A program made the position numbers and the translations under genes. From positions 3,068,001 through 3,132,000 of the forward strand of contig NZ_CP045422.1 of the NCBI RefSeq assembly GCF_014926585.1: a DNA stretch of 64,000 nucleotides, given 5' to 3'. Origin of the DNA: Devosia beringensis. GTDB taxonomy: Bacteria > Pseudomonadota > Alphaproteobacteria > Rhizobiales > Devosiaceae. A model generated the notes under the pieces. The model was given only the letters and a program-made list of their open reading frames with translations. It was not told where the DNA came from and searched no databases. Below, piece after piece: positions 27,954-36,716 of this stretch (its first letter is position 1; each line of letters opens with the position of its first letter).

Positions 27954-28447
27954 CCATGGCCGCAGCCGAAGATATCGCCCGCGTCAAGCAGCAGGAGCAG
28001 GAACTGATCCTGCCCCGGTTCGACGATGACGTCGCCTTTGCGCTGGGCAGCGCCATCCGCGCGCGGGCGCTGGCTGAGGGCCTGTCGCTGGTTGTCGATA
28101 TCCGCACCTGGGACCGGCAGATGTTCTTTGCCGCCACCGCCGGCACCAGCGCCGACAATGCCGAATGGGTGCGCCGCAAGATCAACACCGTGCGCCGCTT
28201 TGCCCGCGCCAGCTACCGCATGGTGCTGGAGCGTGGCGAGGCGCCGTTTTCGCCGCAGTCGGGCGCCGACCCGGCCGATTACGTGATTGCCGGCGGCGGC
28301 TTTCCGCTGCGCGTCGCCCAGGCCGGGATTGTCGGGTGCCTCACCATTTCGGGCCTGCCCGGGCGGGATGACCATGGCGTTGCCGTCGATGCGCTGTGCG
28401 ATCATCTCGGATTGGACCGAGCGGTCTATGCTTTGCCGGCACAATAG
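27950..28447 (+). CDS. UPF0303/heme-degrading-like domain protein
   Basis: 165 residues of the UPF0303 (HbpS/GlcG-like alpha/beta fold) family. Typical segments: DVAFALGSAIRARALAEGLSLVVDIRTWDRQMFFAATAG (about 27-65), a conserved WVRRKINTVRRFARASYRM (about 73-91) and AGGGFPLRV near the end. The start overlaps the GFA stop by four bases. Function in most hosts unknown; the fold can bind heme or small molecules. Confidence 0.75.
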   Translation: MTMAAAEDIARVKQQEQELILPRFDDDVAFALGSAIRARALAEGLSLVVDIRTWDRQMFFAATAGTSADNAEWVRRKINTVRRFARASYRMVLERGEAPFSPQSGADPADYVIAGGGFPLRVAQAGIVGCLTISGLPGRDDHGVAVDALCDHLGLDRAVYALPAQ

Positions 28448-28456
28448 GGGCTCGAG

Positions 28457-29341
28457 ATGAAACTGCCTTATCAGCTGCTCGACGTGTTTACCCGCACCCC
28501 GCTGCGCGGCAATCCGCTGGCGGTGGTGAGCAAGGCCGATGGTCTGCTCGACGGCGAAATGCAGGCCATTGCCCGCGAGTTCAACCTCAGTGAGACCGTG
28601 TTCCTGCTCAGGCCGCATGGCGAGCGCAACACGGCGGCGCTGCGCATCTTTACCCCCTATCAGGAACTGCCCTTTGCCGGTCATCCCACCATTGGCGCTG
28701 CCGTGGTGCTGGGGCTGACCAAGAAGGTCACGGCGGTACGGATGGAGGAGCAGATCGGGCTGGTAACGGCCCTGTTTGAAAAGCTCGATCGGCGCAGCGG
28801 CGAGGCCCGCTTTACCCTGCCAAAGCTGCCGGCCCGGCTGGCGCCGCTGACCGATGTGGCGGGGATGGCCAAGGCGCTGGGCATTGACGCCGGGGACATT
28901 GGCTGCGGCGATTACCAGCCGGCCGTGTTCAGCGCCGGGGTGCCGTTCCACCTGGTGCCGGTGCGCGATGCCGGCGTGCTCAAGCGCGTGGCCGTCAATG
29001 GCTCGGTGTGGAAGGACGTGTTCAGCCACGAGCGCCACTCGGCCTATGTCTTCACCCAGACGCCCGAGGAACACGACGTCGATCTGGCCGCGCGCATGTT
29101 TGGCATGGGCCTGGGCGAGGATCCCGGTACCGGGTCGGCCGCGGCGGCGCTGATCGGGCTGCTGGCCGAACACACTGCGCCCAGCGGGCAGAGTGACCTG
29201 GTGCTGCGCCAGGGCCATGAAATGGGCCGGCCCTGCCGCATCCTCATCCAGTTCCGCAAGGATGACGGACACCTGATCCATGGCGGTATTGGCGGACACG
29301 CCATTGTGGTGGGCGAGGGCGAGCTCGACCTCGGCGAGTAA
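28457..29341 (+). CDS. PhzF family isomerase-like protein
   Basis: 294 residues matching the PhzF family (diaminopimelate-epimerase fold). The N-terminal catalytic region is clear: YQLLDVFTRTPLRGNPLAVV (about residues 5-24) and the AIAREFNLSETVFLLRP segment, which carries the conserved Glu used as acid/base in PhzF. FAGHPTIGAAVVLG follows. C-terminal half carries GTGSAAAALIGLL. There are no other phenazine genes, so it is one of the many PhzF homologues of unknown substrate. Ribosome site GGGGCUCGAG-like upstream. Follows GFA/UPF0303 in the same direction. Confidence 0.88.
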   Translation: MKLPYQLLDVFTRTPLRGNPLAVVSKADGLLDGEMQAIAREFNLSETVFLLRPHGERNTAALRIFTPYQELPFAGHPTIGAAVVLGLTKKVTAVRMEEQIGLVTALFEKLDRRSGEARFTLPKLPARLAPLTDVAGMAKALGIDAGDIGCGDYQPAVFSAGVPFHLVPVRDAGVLKRVAVNGSVWKDVFSHERHSAYVFTQTPEEHDVDLAARMFGMGLGEDPGTGSAAAALIGLLAEHTAPSGQSDLVLRQGHEMGRPCRILIQFRKDDGHLIHGGIGGHAIVVGEGELDLGE

Positions 29342-29353
29342 GCGCCCGGACGG

Positions 29354-29382
29354 CCGTCATCAGACAGTCGGTCAGCCGTGCT
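29354..29382 (+). promoter_or_regulatory. Pho-box-like array before the GDPD gene
   Basis: Three 7-mers with an 11-bp period: CCGTCAT (6 of 7 to CTGTCAT), CAGTCGG (4 of 7) and CCGTGCT (3 of 7). Located 30-58 bases before GDPD. Only the first unit is strong. Confidence 0.3.
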
Positions 29383-29411
29383 AACTCCCGCGCAGCGGGA
29401 GCTCCGACCGA

Positions 29412-30239
29412 ATGCGCTACAAGGATTTTCTGGCCGATACGACGCGGCCCTGTTCGGTCGTGGCCCATCGCGGCGACTGGCGGGACGCGCCCGAGAACAG
29501 CCTGCTCGCCATCGAGCGGGCCATTGCACTGGGCTGCACAGTCGTCGAGATCGACGTCCGCCGCACGGCTGATGGCGACTTTGTGCTGCTGCATGACGAT
29601 GACCTGATGCGGACTGCCAGTGTCGCTGCCATGCCCGAAGACATCAACAGCGCCGACCTGACCCGCTTGCCGCTGCGCAACCGTGACGGCGGTATCGACA
29701 ATGACTTTAACGGGCAGCTGCTGCCCCGGCTGACGGACGTCTTCGCCCTGACCCGGGACCGCATCTTCGTCCATCTCGATATCAAGCACCGCGCCGTGAT
29801 CGGCGAGGTCATCGCGCTGGCGCAGGCCATGGGCGTCGACCAGCAGGTCGATGTCTGGGCCGATGTGGCGACCGAGGCGGATGCCCATTGGGTCGAGCAG
29901 ACGGTGCTGTCGCCCGGCATTGCCTTTGTCGCCCGCACCCGGCTCGAGCAGGCCAGCGGACCGCGCCAGCTCGAGCTGATGTTTGGTCTCAAACCCGATA
30001 TCTGTGAGCTGTCCTTCAGCAGGCTGGACCAGGTCACGGCGCTGCAGCAGCGCTTTGCGGCGGCGCAAATTCCGCTCTGGGTGAACACGCTGAACGGCGT
30101 GGCGTCGCCCGGCTTTACCGACGCGGCGGCGCTGCAGGATCCGGCGGCCATCTGGGGCGCGCTGCTGACGGCTGGGGTTTCCAGCATCCAGACCGATGAA
30201 ATGGCGGCGCTGCAGCGCTTCCTGCAGACGCTCCGGTAG
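29412..30239 (+). CDS. glycerophosphodiester phosphodiesterase
   Basis: 275-residue GDPD of the TIM-barrel family that hydrolyses glycerophosphodiesters to glycerol-3-phosphate and an alcohol. Catalytic marks: VVAHRGDWRDAPENS (about residues 17-31, first catalytic His/Arg), EIDVRRTADGDFVLLHDDDL (about 46-65), which gives the acidic metal ligands and the second His. No signal peptide, so cytoplasmic, as in UgpQ types. A Pho-box-like array lies upstream, in line with a role in phosphate recovery. Confidence 0.9.
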   Translation: MRYKDFLADTTRPCSVVAHRGDWRDAPENSLLAIERAIALGCTVVEIDVRRTADGDFVLLHDDDLMRTASVAAMPEDINSADLTRLPLRNRDGGIDNDFNGQLLPRLTDVFALTRDRIFVHLDIKHRAVIGEVIALAQAMGVDQQVDVWADVATEADAHWVEQTVLSPGIAFVARTRLEQASGPRQLELMFGLKPDICELSFSRLDQVTALQQRFAAAQIPLWVNTLNGVASPGFTDAAALQDPAAIWGALLTAGVSSIQTDEMAALQRFLQTLR

Positions 30240-30321
30240 GCATTTGCTCATAATAGTGCGGCAGCGGGCTTGCATGGAAGTGCGGTTTCGCGCATTCTGG
30301 GCAGACATCAGGAATTGATCC

Positions 30322-30447
30322 ATGCCGCGCTCCCGCGCCCAAGCCATTGCCATCAGCCAGAGCGACGCCCAGCGGGCCCGCCTGATGATCGCTGCCAGCT
30401 TGCTGCTGCCGCTCGCCGCCCTGCTCCTCCTTCTTATCAGCCCCTGA
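30322..30447 (+). CDS. Leu-rich 41-residue peptide before leuA
   Basis: An ORF of 41 codons (ATG, AGGAA site seven bases upstream) ending 113 bases before leuA. Residues 21-41 form a hydrophobic run with ten leucines overall, nine of them in the last fifteen codons (clusters TTG CTG CTG and CTG CTC CTC CTT CTT). Two readings fit: a leader peptide for leuA attenuation, or a tail-anchored small membrane protein. No U-tract terminator is visible between it and leuA, which weakens the first reading. Existence of the ORF is certain; its translation is inferred. Confidence 0.5.
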   Translation: MPRSRAQAIAISQSDAQRARLMIAASLLLPLAALLLLLISP

Positions 30448-30560
30448 TCACCGGCAGCTCGAGTTTTCGAGCGGGTCGTCAGGGGATTATGCCACACGCC
30501 GCACAGCACATGTCCGGCCTCTGAGAGCTTGGCTCCGGGCCGCCTGATAGGAATGACAGC

Positions 30561-32120
30561 ATGACCACCGCCACCGATACCAATAAAGACCGCGTCTTCA
30601 TCTTCGACACCACCTTGCGCGACGGCGAGCAATCGCCCGGCGCGACCATGACGCTGGAAGAAAAGCTGCAGGTTGCCGAAGCCCTCGACGAGATGGGCGT
30701 GGACATTATCGAAGCCGGCTTTCCGATTGCCTCCAATGGCGATTTCGAGGCGGTTGTTGCAGTGGCCAAGCAGGTCAAGCGCGCCACCGTGGCCGGCCTC
30801 GCCCGCGCCATTACTGCCGATATCGACCGCGCCGGCGAGGCGGTGCGCCATGCCCAGAAGGGCCGCATCCACACTTTCGTTTCCACCTCGCCGATCCATC
30901 TGGCGCATCAGATGAAAAAGACCGAGGACGAGGTGATCGAGATCATCTCGCGCACCGTGGCCCATGCGCGCAACCTGATCGACGATGTGGAATGGTCGGC
31001 CATGGACGCTACCCGCACGCCCATGGAATTCCTCAAGCGCTGCGTCGATGCGGCCATTCGCGCTGGTGCCACCACCATCAACCTGCCCGACACGGTGGGC
31101 TATGCCGTGCCGGACGAACATTTCGCCATGTTCAAGACCATCATCGAGAGCGTGCCAAACTCTGACAAGGCGATCTTTTCGGTACATTGCCACAATGACC
31201 TGGGCCTGGCCGTCGCCAATTCGCTGGCCGGTGTGGCCGGTGGCGCCCGGCAGATCGAATGCACGGTCAACGGGCTGGGCGAACGGGCCGGCAATGCCGC
31301 GCTTGAAGAGGTGGTGATGGCGCTGCGCACGCGCGGCGACGTGCTGCCTTATCACAGCGAGATCGAGACCACCCATCTCGCCCGTGCCAGCAAGATCGTC
31401 TCGGCGGCGGCGAATTTCCCGGTGCAGTACAACAAGGCCATCGTGGGCAAGAATGCCTTTGCCCATGAGAGCGGCATTCATCAGGACGGCATGCTCAAGA
31501 ATGCCGAGACCTATGAGATCATGACGCCGGCCAGCGTCGGCATCAAGGCGACCACGCTGGTGATGGGCAAGCATTCCGGCCGCGCCGCCTTCAAGGACAA
31601 GCTGCGCGAGCTGGGCTACGACTTGGGCGACAATGCCTTCCAGGAGGCCTTTGTGCGCTTCAAGGATCTGGCCGACCGCAAGAAGCATGTCTACGACGCC
31701 GATATCGTGGCGCTCGTCGATGACGAGGTCGGCTCGGTGGGCGACCGCATCCGGCTGGTCGATATGGAGGTGATCTCCAAGACCGGCGGCGTGCACAAAT
31801 GCGACATGACGCTGAGCATCGATGGCGAAGAAACCAGCGTCAGCTTTGAGGGCACCGGCTCGGTCGACGCGATCTTCAATGCCATCAAACAGGGCGTTGG
31901 CCAGGAGCCGAACCTGGTGCTCTATGCCGTCGATGGCGTCACCGGCGGCACCGATGCGCAGGCCTCGGCCCATGTGCGCCTGGAAATGAATGGCCGCATC
32001 GTTTCGGGCAATGCGGCCGAGCCCGATACGCTGGTGGCCTCGGCCCGGGCCTATCTCAATGCCTATAATCGCCTGCTGATCGAGCGCGGCGCTGCGGCGC
32101 AGGGCGCGCTGGCGGGATAA
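30561..32120 (+). CDS. leuA: 2-isopropylmalate synthase
   Basis: Condenses acetyl-CoA with 2-oxoisovalerate, the committed step of leucine synthesis. 519 residues: N-terminal TIM-barrel with [15 protein letters not shown] (about residues 14-28; metal-binding Asp), [25 protein letters not shown] (catalytic His/metal His) and [14 protein letters not shown]. The C-terminal allosteric domain (about 390-519) carries the [19 protein letters not shown] region and mediates leucine feedback. Length is usual for the bacterial form. Ribosome site AGGA before ATG. Confidence 0.96.
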   Translation: MTTATDTNKDRVFIFDTTLRDGEQSPGATMTLEEKLQVAEALDEMGVDIIEAGFPIASNGDFEAVVAVAKQVKRATVAGLARAITADIDRAGEAVRHAQKGRIHTFVSTSPIHLAHQMKKTEDEVIEIISRTVAHARNLIDDVEWSAMDATRTPMEFLKRCVDAAIRAGATTINLPDTVGYAVPDEHFAMFKTIIESVPNSDKAIFSVHCHNDLGLAVANSLAGVAGGARQIECTVNGLGERAGNAALEEVVMALRTRGDVLPYHSEIETTHLARASKIVSAAANFPVQYNKAIVGKNAFAHESGIHQDGMLKNAETYEIMTPASVGIKATTLVMGKHSGRAAFKDKLRELGYDLGDNAFQEAFVRFKDLADRKKHVYDADIVALVDDEVGSVGDRIRLVDMEVISKTGGVHKCDMTLSIDGEETSVSFEGTGSVDAIFNAIKQGVGQEPNLVLYAVDGVTGGTDAQASAHVRLEMNGRIVSGNAAEPDTLVASARAYLNAYNRLLIERGAAAQGALAG

Positions 32121-32135
32121 TCTGGAAGGCCTCTT

Positions 32136-32160
32136 GCCCCGACCCGTCGCGGGCCGGGGC
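32136..32160 (+). terminator. hairpin after leuA
   Basis: GCCCCGACCCG pairs with CGGGCCGGGGC with one mismatch (3-base loop). No U-run; weak as an intrinsic terminator. Confidence 0.35.
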
Positions 32161-32173
32161 GGGGAGGGAGCAG

Positions 32174-32623
32174 ATGACCTATACGCTGGACAAGGTGACC
32201 GAGCCGCAGGACTGGCGCGACTATCACGCCATCCGCCGGCAGGAACTGTTCGAGGCCCGCGGGCGGCACGGCCTTTACCAGGAGAACTATCCGGACGAAT
32301 ACACGCCGGGTAAGCACCATTATCTGCTCAAGCTTGACGGCAGGGCGGTGGGCACGACGCGCCTTGATATCCGCGGCGACGGTACCTGTGTGTTCCGGAT
32401 GGTTGCCGTCACGGCGTCGGCGCAAGGTCTTGGCCATGGCCGCGTGCTGGGAGAGATGGTGGCGGATCGCGCCCGCGCCTTTGGCGCCCATACCGCGCTG
32501 GTCAATGCGGCGCCAACAGCCGTCGGCTATTATGAAAAGTCCGGCTGGCTGCGGCATGCCTGGGACCCGACAGAACTGGTCGGGATTGGCAGCGACAGCA
32601 TCCAGATGCGCAAGTTCCTCTGA
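32174..32623 (+). CDS. GNAT family N-acetyltransferase
   Basis: 149-residue single GNAT domain. The CoA loop reads VTASAQGLGHGRVLGEMVADRA, with QGLGHG as the pyrophosphate-binding Q/RxxGxG/A (about residues 86-91). The substrate is unknown. An excellent purine-rich ribosome site (GGGGAGGGAG) precedes the ATG. Follows leuA, probably as a separate unit. Confidence 0.8.
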   Translation: MTYTLDKVTEPQDWRDYHAIRRQELFEARGRHGLYQENYPDEYTPGKHHYLLKLDGRAVGTTRLDIRGDGTCVFRMVAVTASAQGLGHGRVLGEMVADRARAFGAHTALVNAAPTAVGYYEKSGWLRHAWDPTELVGIGSDSIQMRKFL

Positions 32624-32715
32624 CCGGGCGGCGGCATGACTGGTCTGCTCGCAGTCTGCTTGCACCCTCTGGCCAATTGCGGCACCAGTGAAGCCGATTG
32701 ACGCTGGAGTCGCGC

Positions 32716-33660
32716 ATGATCTTGACGGCTGAACTGCGCGGCATGGCGACCGCGGGCCTGCTTGCCTTTGGCCTGGCACTGGTGCTGGTCAGCGTACCGA
32801 GCGGCGTGCCCGGGATCGAGCTGCTCCAAAGCCTGCGCTTTCATCTAGCCGCGCTGGGCGTGCCGCTGGCGATCCTGCTGGTGCTCAGTGGCGCACGTTG
32901 GCGCGGGCTGCTCGCAGTTGTGCTGATGCTGGCCAGCGTGGGGCAGGGGGCCCAGCCGATCCTCGACGGCATGGCACGCCGCGATGCCGTTACCGGCGCG
33001 ACACTGGCCAATATCAAGGTGCTCAGCTTCAACGTTCTGGCCAATCGCGAGGGGCGGGCGGCAGCCGATTTCATCATCAGCCAGGCGCCCGATATCGCGG
33101 TGACCATGGAGACGTCGGGGATCGCCGCCTATTTCGACGACCTTGCCAAGGTGCTGCCGTACCGGTTCGGCTGCACCGACCGGCAGGACTGCGACCTTGC
33201 CATATTCTCGCGGACGCCGCTGCTCGATCCCCAGATGGTCGTAATGTATCCGTTTCAGCGCCAGCGACTGGCCTTTGCCGGCACGGTGATTGACGGGGTG
33301 CCGGTGACGATTGCGGCGGTGCACCTGTCCAAGCCCTATTTTGACGAAGCCTCATGGATGGAGCTGAACCGCGCCGGCCGGGTGCTCAGCCGGGTTGAGG
33401 GCCGGCTGATCGTGGCGGGGGATTTCAACGCCGCGGCCTGGTCCAATCAGATGGTCGAGCTCAGCGCAGCACTCGACCTGGCGCCGCCACCGTTCTATCC
33501 GGCGACCTGGCCAGTGCGGGCAGGGGCGCTGGGCGTGCCGATCGACAATATGTTCACCCGCGGCGACCTGCTGATCGATACGATCGAGGCGGCCCCCAAC
33601 AGCTATGGCTCGAACCATCGCGCCCTGCTGGCCGGAATCAGCCTGCGCGAAGCGCCCTAG
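32716..33660 (+). CDS. membrane-anchored endonuclease/exonuclease/phosphatase-family protein
   Basis: 314 residues: about three N-terminal transmembrane helices (about 11-30, 42-60, 64-78) then an EEP (DNase I/sphingomyelinase-like) domain beginning with NIKVLSFNVLANREG and DIAVTMETSG, with RLIVAGDFNAAAWSN (the GDFN Asp/Asn) and a final SNHRALLA (catalytic His). The domain lies at the membrane surface, most likely facing the periplasm (EEP proteins of this build are usually extracytoplasmic). I use the ATG at 32716 with GGAG upstream, rather than an earlier TTG. Its TAG shares CTAG with the next, convergent gene. Confidence 0.82.
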   Translation: MILTAELRGMATAGLLAFGLALVLVSVPSGVPGIELLQSLRFHLAALGVPLAILLVLSGARWRGLLAVVLMLASVGQGAQPILDGMARRDAVTGATLANIKVLSFNVLANREGRAAADFIISQAPDIAVTMETSGIAAYFDDLAKVLPYRFGCTDRQDCDLAIFSRTPLLDPQMVVMYPFQRQRLAFAGTVIDGVPVTIAAVHLSKPYFDEASWMELNRAGRVLSRVEGRLIVAGDFNAAAWSNQMVELSAALDLAPPPFYPATWPVRAGALGVPIDNMFTRGDLLIDTIEAAPNSYGSNHRALLAGISLREAP

Positions 33661-34760
33661 GCAAGGGCTGACAGGGCGCGAGGGAGAGCCTCGGCCAGCA
33701 GATCAAGCGCGGCGGGCGAACCGACGCTGATGCGGATGCAGTGGTCCAGGCCGGGTGCCATGGGCTTGCGGATGAAGATGGCCTCGTCGGACAAGGCTGC
33801 CAACAGGGCTGCCGCATAAGCGGCATCGCGGCCGGTATCGATGGTAACGAAATTGGTGGCCGAGGGCAGGGGCACAAGGCCATTGGCGGTAGCGATGTCG
33901 GCGATGCGGGTCCGGGCGGTCGCGGTGCGCGCCAGGACATCCGCCAGGTGTTCCGGCGCGGCCAGGGCGGCCACGGCGCCGGCCTGGGCGACGGCGTTGA
34001 CGCCGAAATGGTTGCGCACCCGCTCGAAGGCGCGAATCGTCTGACTCTCGCCCAGAGCGTAGCCGCAGCGCAGACCCGCCATGCCATGAGCCTTGGAAAA
34101 GGTGCGCAGGCGCAGCAGGTTGGGCCGGTCCGTGTCGAGCGGCGGCAGCGTGCCCGGCGGAGCGAATTCGCCATAGGCCTCGTCGAGCAGGATCAGCGTC
34201 TGTTCCGGCACCGCATCGATGAATTCGGCGACGGCGGCGGCGCTGTGCCAACTCCCCATGGGGTTGTCGGGATTGGCCAGGTAGACCACGGCGGCAGATT
34301 CGCGCCGGGCCATGGCGGCCAGGCCGGCCAGATCCTCGGCATGATCGCGATAGGGAACGCTGACGATGCGGGCGCCGAAGCCGGTCGCATGGTAGTTCAG
34401 CGTCGGATAGCCGCCCAGCGAGGTCACCACCGCGCTGCCCGGCGGGGCATAGAGCCGGATGGCGAGGCCGAGCAGGCCATCAATGCCCTCGCCGATGACG
34501 ATGGCGTCGCTGGCAATGCCGAGCTGGCGCGCCAGGGCCTGGCGCAGGTCGTAATTTTCCGGGTCGCCATATTTCCAGCTTTCGGCGACAGCGTCTGCCA
34601 TGGCCGCCAGGGCCGATGGCGCCGCGCCGAACGGATTTTCATTGGCCCCCAGGCGCGCCAGGAAGGGCCGGCCGCGGCGCCGTTCCAGCGCTTCGGGGCC
34701 GGTGAAGGGCACCGATTCGGGCAGGGCGGCCGCAAGCGGGGCAAGGTCGGGGCGGGACAA
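33657..34760 (-). CDS. HisC-like PLP-dependent aminotransferase
   Basis: 367-residue fold-type I aminotransferase of the histidinol-phosphate aminotransferase group. PLP marks: RLGANENPFGAAP (about residues 36-48), LIVYLANPDNPMGSW-type (VVYLANPDNPMG, about 158-169), LLDEAYGEF (about 191-199) and FSKAHGMAGLRCGYALG (about 219-235) with the Schiff-base Lys. It lies outside any his operon, so it may transaminate another substrate (aromatic or imidazole-acetol-like). Its stop overlaps the EEP gene. Confidence 0.88.
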   Translation of the reverse strand: MSRPDLAPLAAALPESVPFTGPEALERRRGRPFLARLGANENPFGAAPSALAAMADAVAESWKYGDPENYDLRQALARQLGIASDAIVIGEGIDGLLGLAIRLYAPPGSAVVTSLGGYPTLNYHATGFGARIVSVPYRDHAEDLAGLAAMARRESAAVVYLANPDNPMGSWHSAAAVAEFIDAVPEQTLILLDEAYGEFAPPGTLPPLDTDRPNLLRLRTFSKAHGMAGLRCGYALGESQTIRAFERVRNHFGVNAVAQAGAVAALAAPEHLADVLARTATARTRIADIATANGLVPLPSATNFVTIDTGRDAAYAAALLAALSDEAIFIRKPMAPGLDHCIRISVGSPAALDLLAEALPRALSALA

Positions 34761-35161
34761 TGGATCGCCTTTCAGGGGTATGGCGCATCCAGCCTAACGG
34801 GGGCGAATGCGCCTACCCAGAGCCGGGATAAATGTGGCAAAAGGGTGAAATTGTCACCAGCGAGGATCATATCAACTATATCATGATGTCTGGCCAGTCC
34901 CACATGACATAATTCTTGCGTGGAAGTAATCGACAAAGCCAGCGTTTATTTTGTCGCCCCATATAGTTATACACAGGCGGTATTTTTTACATAGCCGGGA
35001 GGGGACTGTGCGGCGGGGCTTTGGCTGAAGTCTTGGTTTGGGTGGTATTTTATTCAAATTGTCGGGTCTGCGGCAGGTTTCGTGAAACTATGCAGAGGCA
35101 GTCTAGGGGGTGCGTCATCTGGTTGACGCGACTACCCCAAAATCCTCAAGGAGCTCGTGCA
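34761..35161. other. 401-base AT-rich gap without a gene
   Basis: Clearly richer in A/T than the neighbours. It holds an inverted repeat CGACAAA/TTTGTCG (34931-34956) and a hairpin at 35107-35138 (GGGGT, then GCGTCA/TGACGC with a 6-base loop, and ACCCC) ending ten bases before the AAGGAG ribosome site of the next gene. No ORF is convincing upstream of 35162. Probably a regulated promoter/leader region. Confidence 0.5.
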
Positions 35162-35368
35162 ATGCCGACAACCTACCTCCTCGCGCGGGACCATCTGCAA
35201 CAGGCCGCCGCCATATTGCGGGGATCCGATAGCCGATCACGCCAGTTGCTCAACATTGTTGAGCGCACCATCAGCCTGATCGACGACATCCCGCTTCCCG
35301 CACCCGACCACCAGGATAATGTGCTGGATTTTGCAGCCTTCAGGGCCCGTTCCGCGCACCACCACTAG
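35162..35368 (+). CDS. small protein of unknown function, 68 residues
   Basis: An AAGGAG ribosome site at 35148-35153 and the ATG at 35162 give a 68-residue protein starting MPTTYLLARDHLQQAAAIL. It is helical and amphipathic with an acidic middle and a His-rich end (AHHH). No Cys, signal peptide or membrane helix. Not recognised. The structured leader (hairpin at 35107-35138) and AT-rich upstream region suggest regulated expression. An earlier in-frame start (35021) would lie in unlike sequence. Confidence 0.5.
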   Translation: MPTTYLLARDHLQQAAAILRGSDSRSRQLLNIVERTISLIDDIPLPAPDHQDNVLDFAAFRARSAHHH

Positions 35369-35539
35369 TCCGATGCCGGCGCCACCTCGGGCGTTTTTCG
35401 CCAGGCGCCGGCCGACGGCGTAGCCAGACCGCCGCATGCTCTCGTGCCGAAAGCGGTTTTCTTCCAAACATTTATCCCCCGATTGCGGGGTTTTCATCCG
35501 CCTGCAGCCGGCGTCGATGACGAAAGTTTTCGCAGGCGC

Positions 35540-35568
35540 TAGACAGCACGGAATCCCTTTGCTAGAGA
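35540..35568 (+). promoter_or_regulatory. possible tRNA promoter
   Basis: TAGACA (35540-35545), 17 bases, TAGAGA (35563-35568); about 28 bases before tRNA-Lys. Weak match, by eye. Confidence 0.25.
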
Positions 35569-35595
35569 GCGCCTACTTTGGAACACCCCAAACGG

Positions 35596-35671
35596 GGGCG
35601 AGTAGCTCAGCTGGTAGAGCAGATGACTCTTAATCATCGGGTCCACGGTTCGAATCCGTGCTCGCCCACCA
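35596..35671 (+). tRNA. tRNA-Lys (anticodon CTT)
   Basis: A complete 76-base cloverleaf: acceptor GGGCGAG/CTCGCCC with an encoded CCA end, D-arm TAGCTCAGCTGGTAGAGCA, anticodon stem GATGA/TCATC with loop CTCTTAA (anticodon CTT), and T-arm with GGTTCGAATCC. Decodes AAG. Stands alone. Confidence 0.97.
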
Positions 35672-35910
35672 AAGTCCTTCTCCTTGCCATGTTCGGTATG
35701 CGGGTCCTGATCATCCAGGATGCCGCGTCGGCATGGCTTTGGCGCTTGAGGGCGCAGTAAGCCGGCAAGCCTGTCACCAAGCTGTCGGCGCGCCCGTAAA
35801 CCGACGGAATTCCTCATACTTTCGTGGATCGGCAGCGTGAGGCCCTTTTAAGTGGCTTGCCGCGGCGCTATAGGCCTTGCCAGTATTCAGCCCTGCAATG
35901 AGGCCTTCGC

Positions 35911-36606
35911 ATGTTCGGCATCGATCCGAGTTTTCTCAGCTCGCTTGTTCAAGTCATCCTGATCGATCTGGTTCTGGCCGGTGACAATGCAGTGGTGATT
36001 GGTCTGGCGGCGGCCGGCCTCGCCAGCGATGTGCGTCGCAAGGCCATTCTGATCGGCATTCTTGCCGCCACTGTGCTGCGCATCTTCTTTGCCCTCATCA
36101 CCACGCAATTGCTGGCGCTGGGCGGCGGGCTGCTGATCGCTGGCGGCGTGCTGCTGCTCTATGTATGCTGGAAGATGTATCGCGAGCTCACCACCTCGCA
36201 TGAACAGGAAGAAGAAGCGCAGGAAGCGCTCGAAGATCACGATACCAATGCCGATGGCAGCGTGGCCGGCAAGGCGCCCCGCAAGACGCTGCGCCAGGCC
36301 GTCATCCAGATCATCATTGCCGACGTCTCGATGTCGCTGGACAATGTGCTGGCTGTGGCCGGCGCCGCCGCGCATCACTTCGAAGCCCTGATCATCGGTC
36401 TGGCCCTGTCGGTCGTGATGATGGGCGTTGCCGCCACCTTCATCGCCGGCCTGCTGCACAAGCATCGCTGGATCGCCTGGGTTGGTCTGGTCATCATCCT
36501 GTTCGTGGCCGTCCGCATGGCGCTTGAAGGGCTGGGCATGTTTGTCGCCCTGCCGGAGATTCCGCTGCTCTACACACCGCATGCCGCTGCCATCGCCGCG
36601 CATTAG
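35911..36606 (+). CDS. TerC family membrane protein
   Basis: 231-residue integral membrane protein of the TerC/YjbE type. Two intramembrane acidic motifs typical of the family appear: IDLVLAGDNAVVIGLAAAGL (about residues 18-37) and IIADVSMSLDNVLAVAGAA (about 137-155). About seven helices with an acidic cytoplasmic loop between (HEQEEEAQEALEDHD, about 96-110). TerC proteins are linked to tellurite resistance and to Mn2+ or Ca2+ handling at the membrane in studied hosts; no tellurite partners are near. Confidence 0.9.
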   Translation: MFGIDPSFLSSLVQVILIDLVLAGDNAVVIGLAAAGLASDVRRKAILIGILAATVLRIFFALITTQLLALGGGLLIAGGVLLLYVCWKMYRELTTSHEQEEEAQEALEDHDTNADGSVAGKAPRKTLRQAVIQIIIADVSMSLDNVLAVAGAAAHHFEALIIGLALSVVMMGVAATFIAGLLHKHRWIAWVGLVIILFVAVRMALEGLGMFVALPEIPLLYTPHAAAIAAH

Positions 36607-36716
36607 GCTTTGGTAACCACAGCCGGCGTTTTGTCGCCAATCCCTTGCCACAATAGGGATTTGCTCATCTGCCGGCGCTAGCTTTCCGCACGAATGCAAG
36701 TGCGGGAAGACCAGGT

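Noticed and set aside
30488..30523. Mini-ORF MPHAAQHMSGL between the Leu-rich ORF and leuA
   Set aside because: Has one Leu only; no sign of being a leader peptide.
29244..31973. A 909-codon minus-strand frame over GDPD and leuA
   Set aside because: Shadow of well-supported plus-strand genes.
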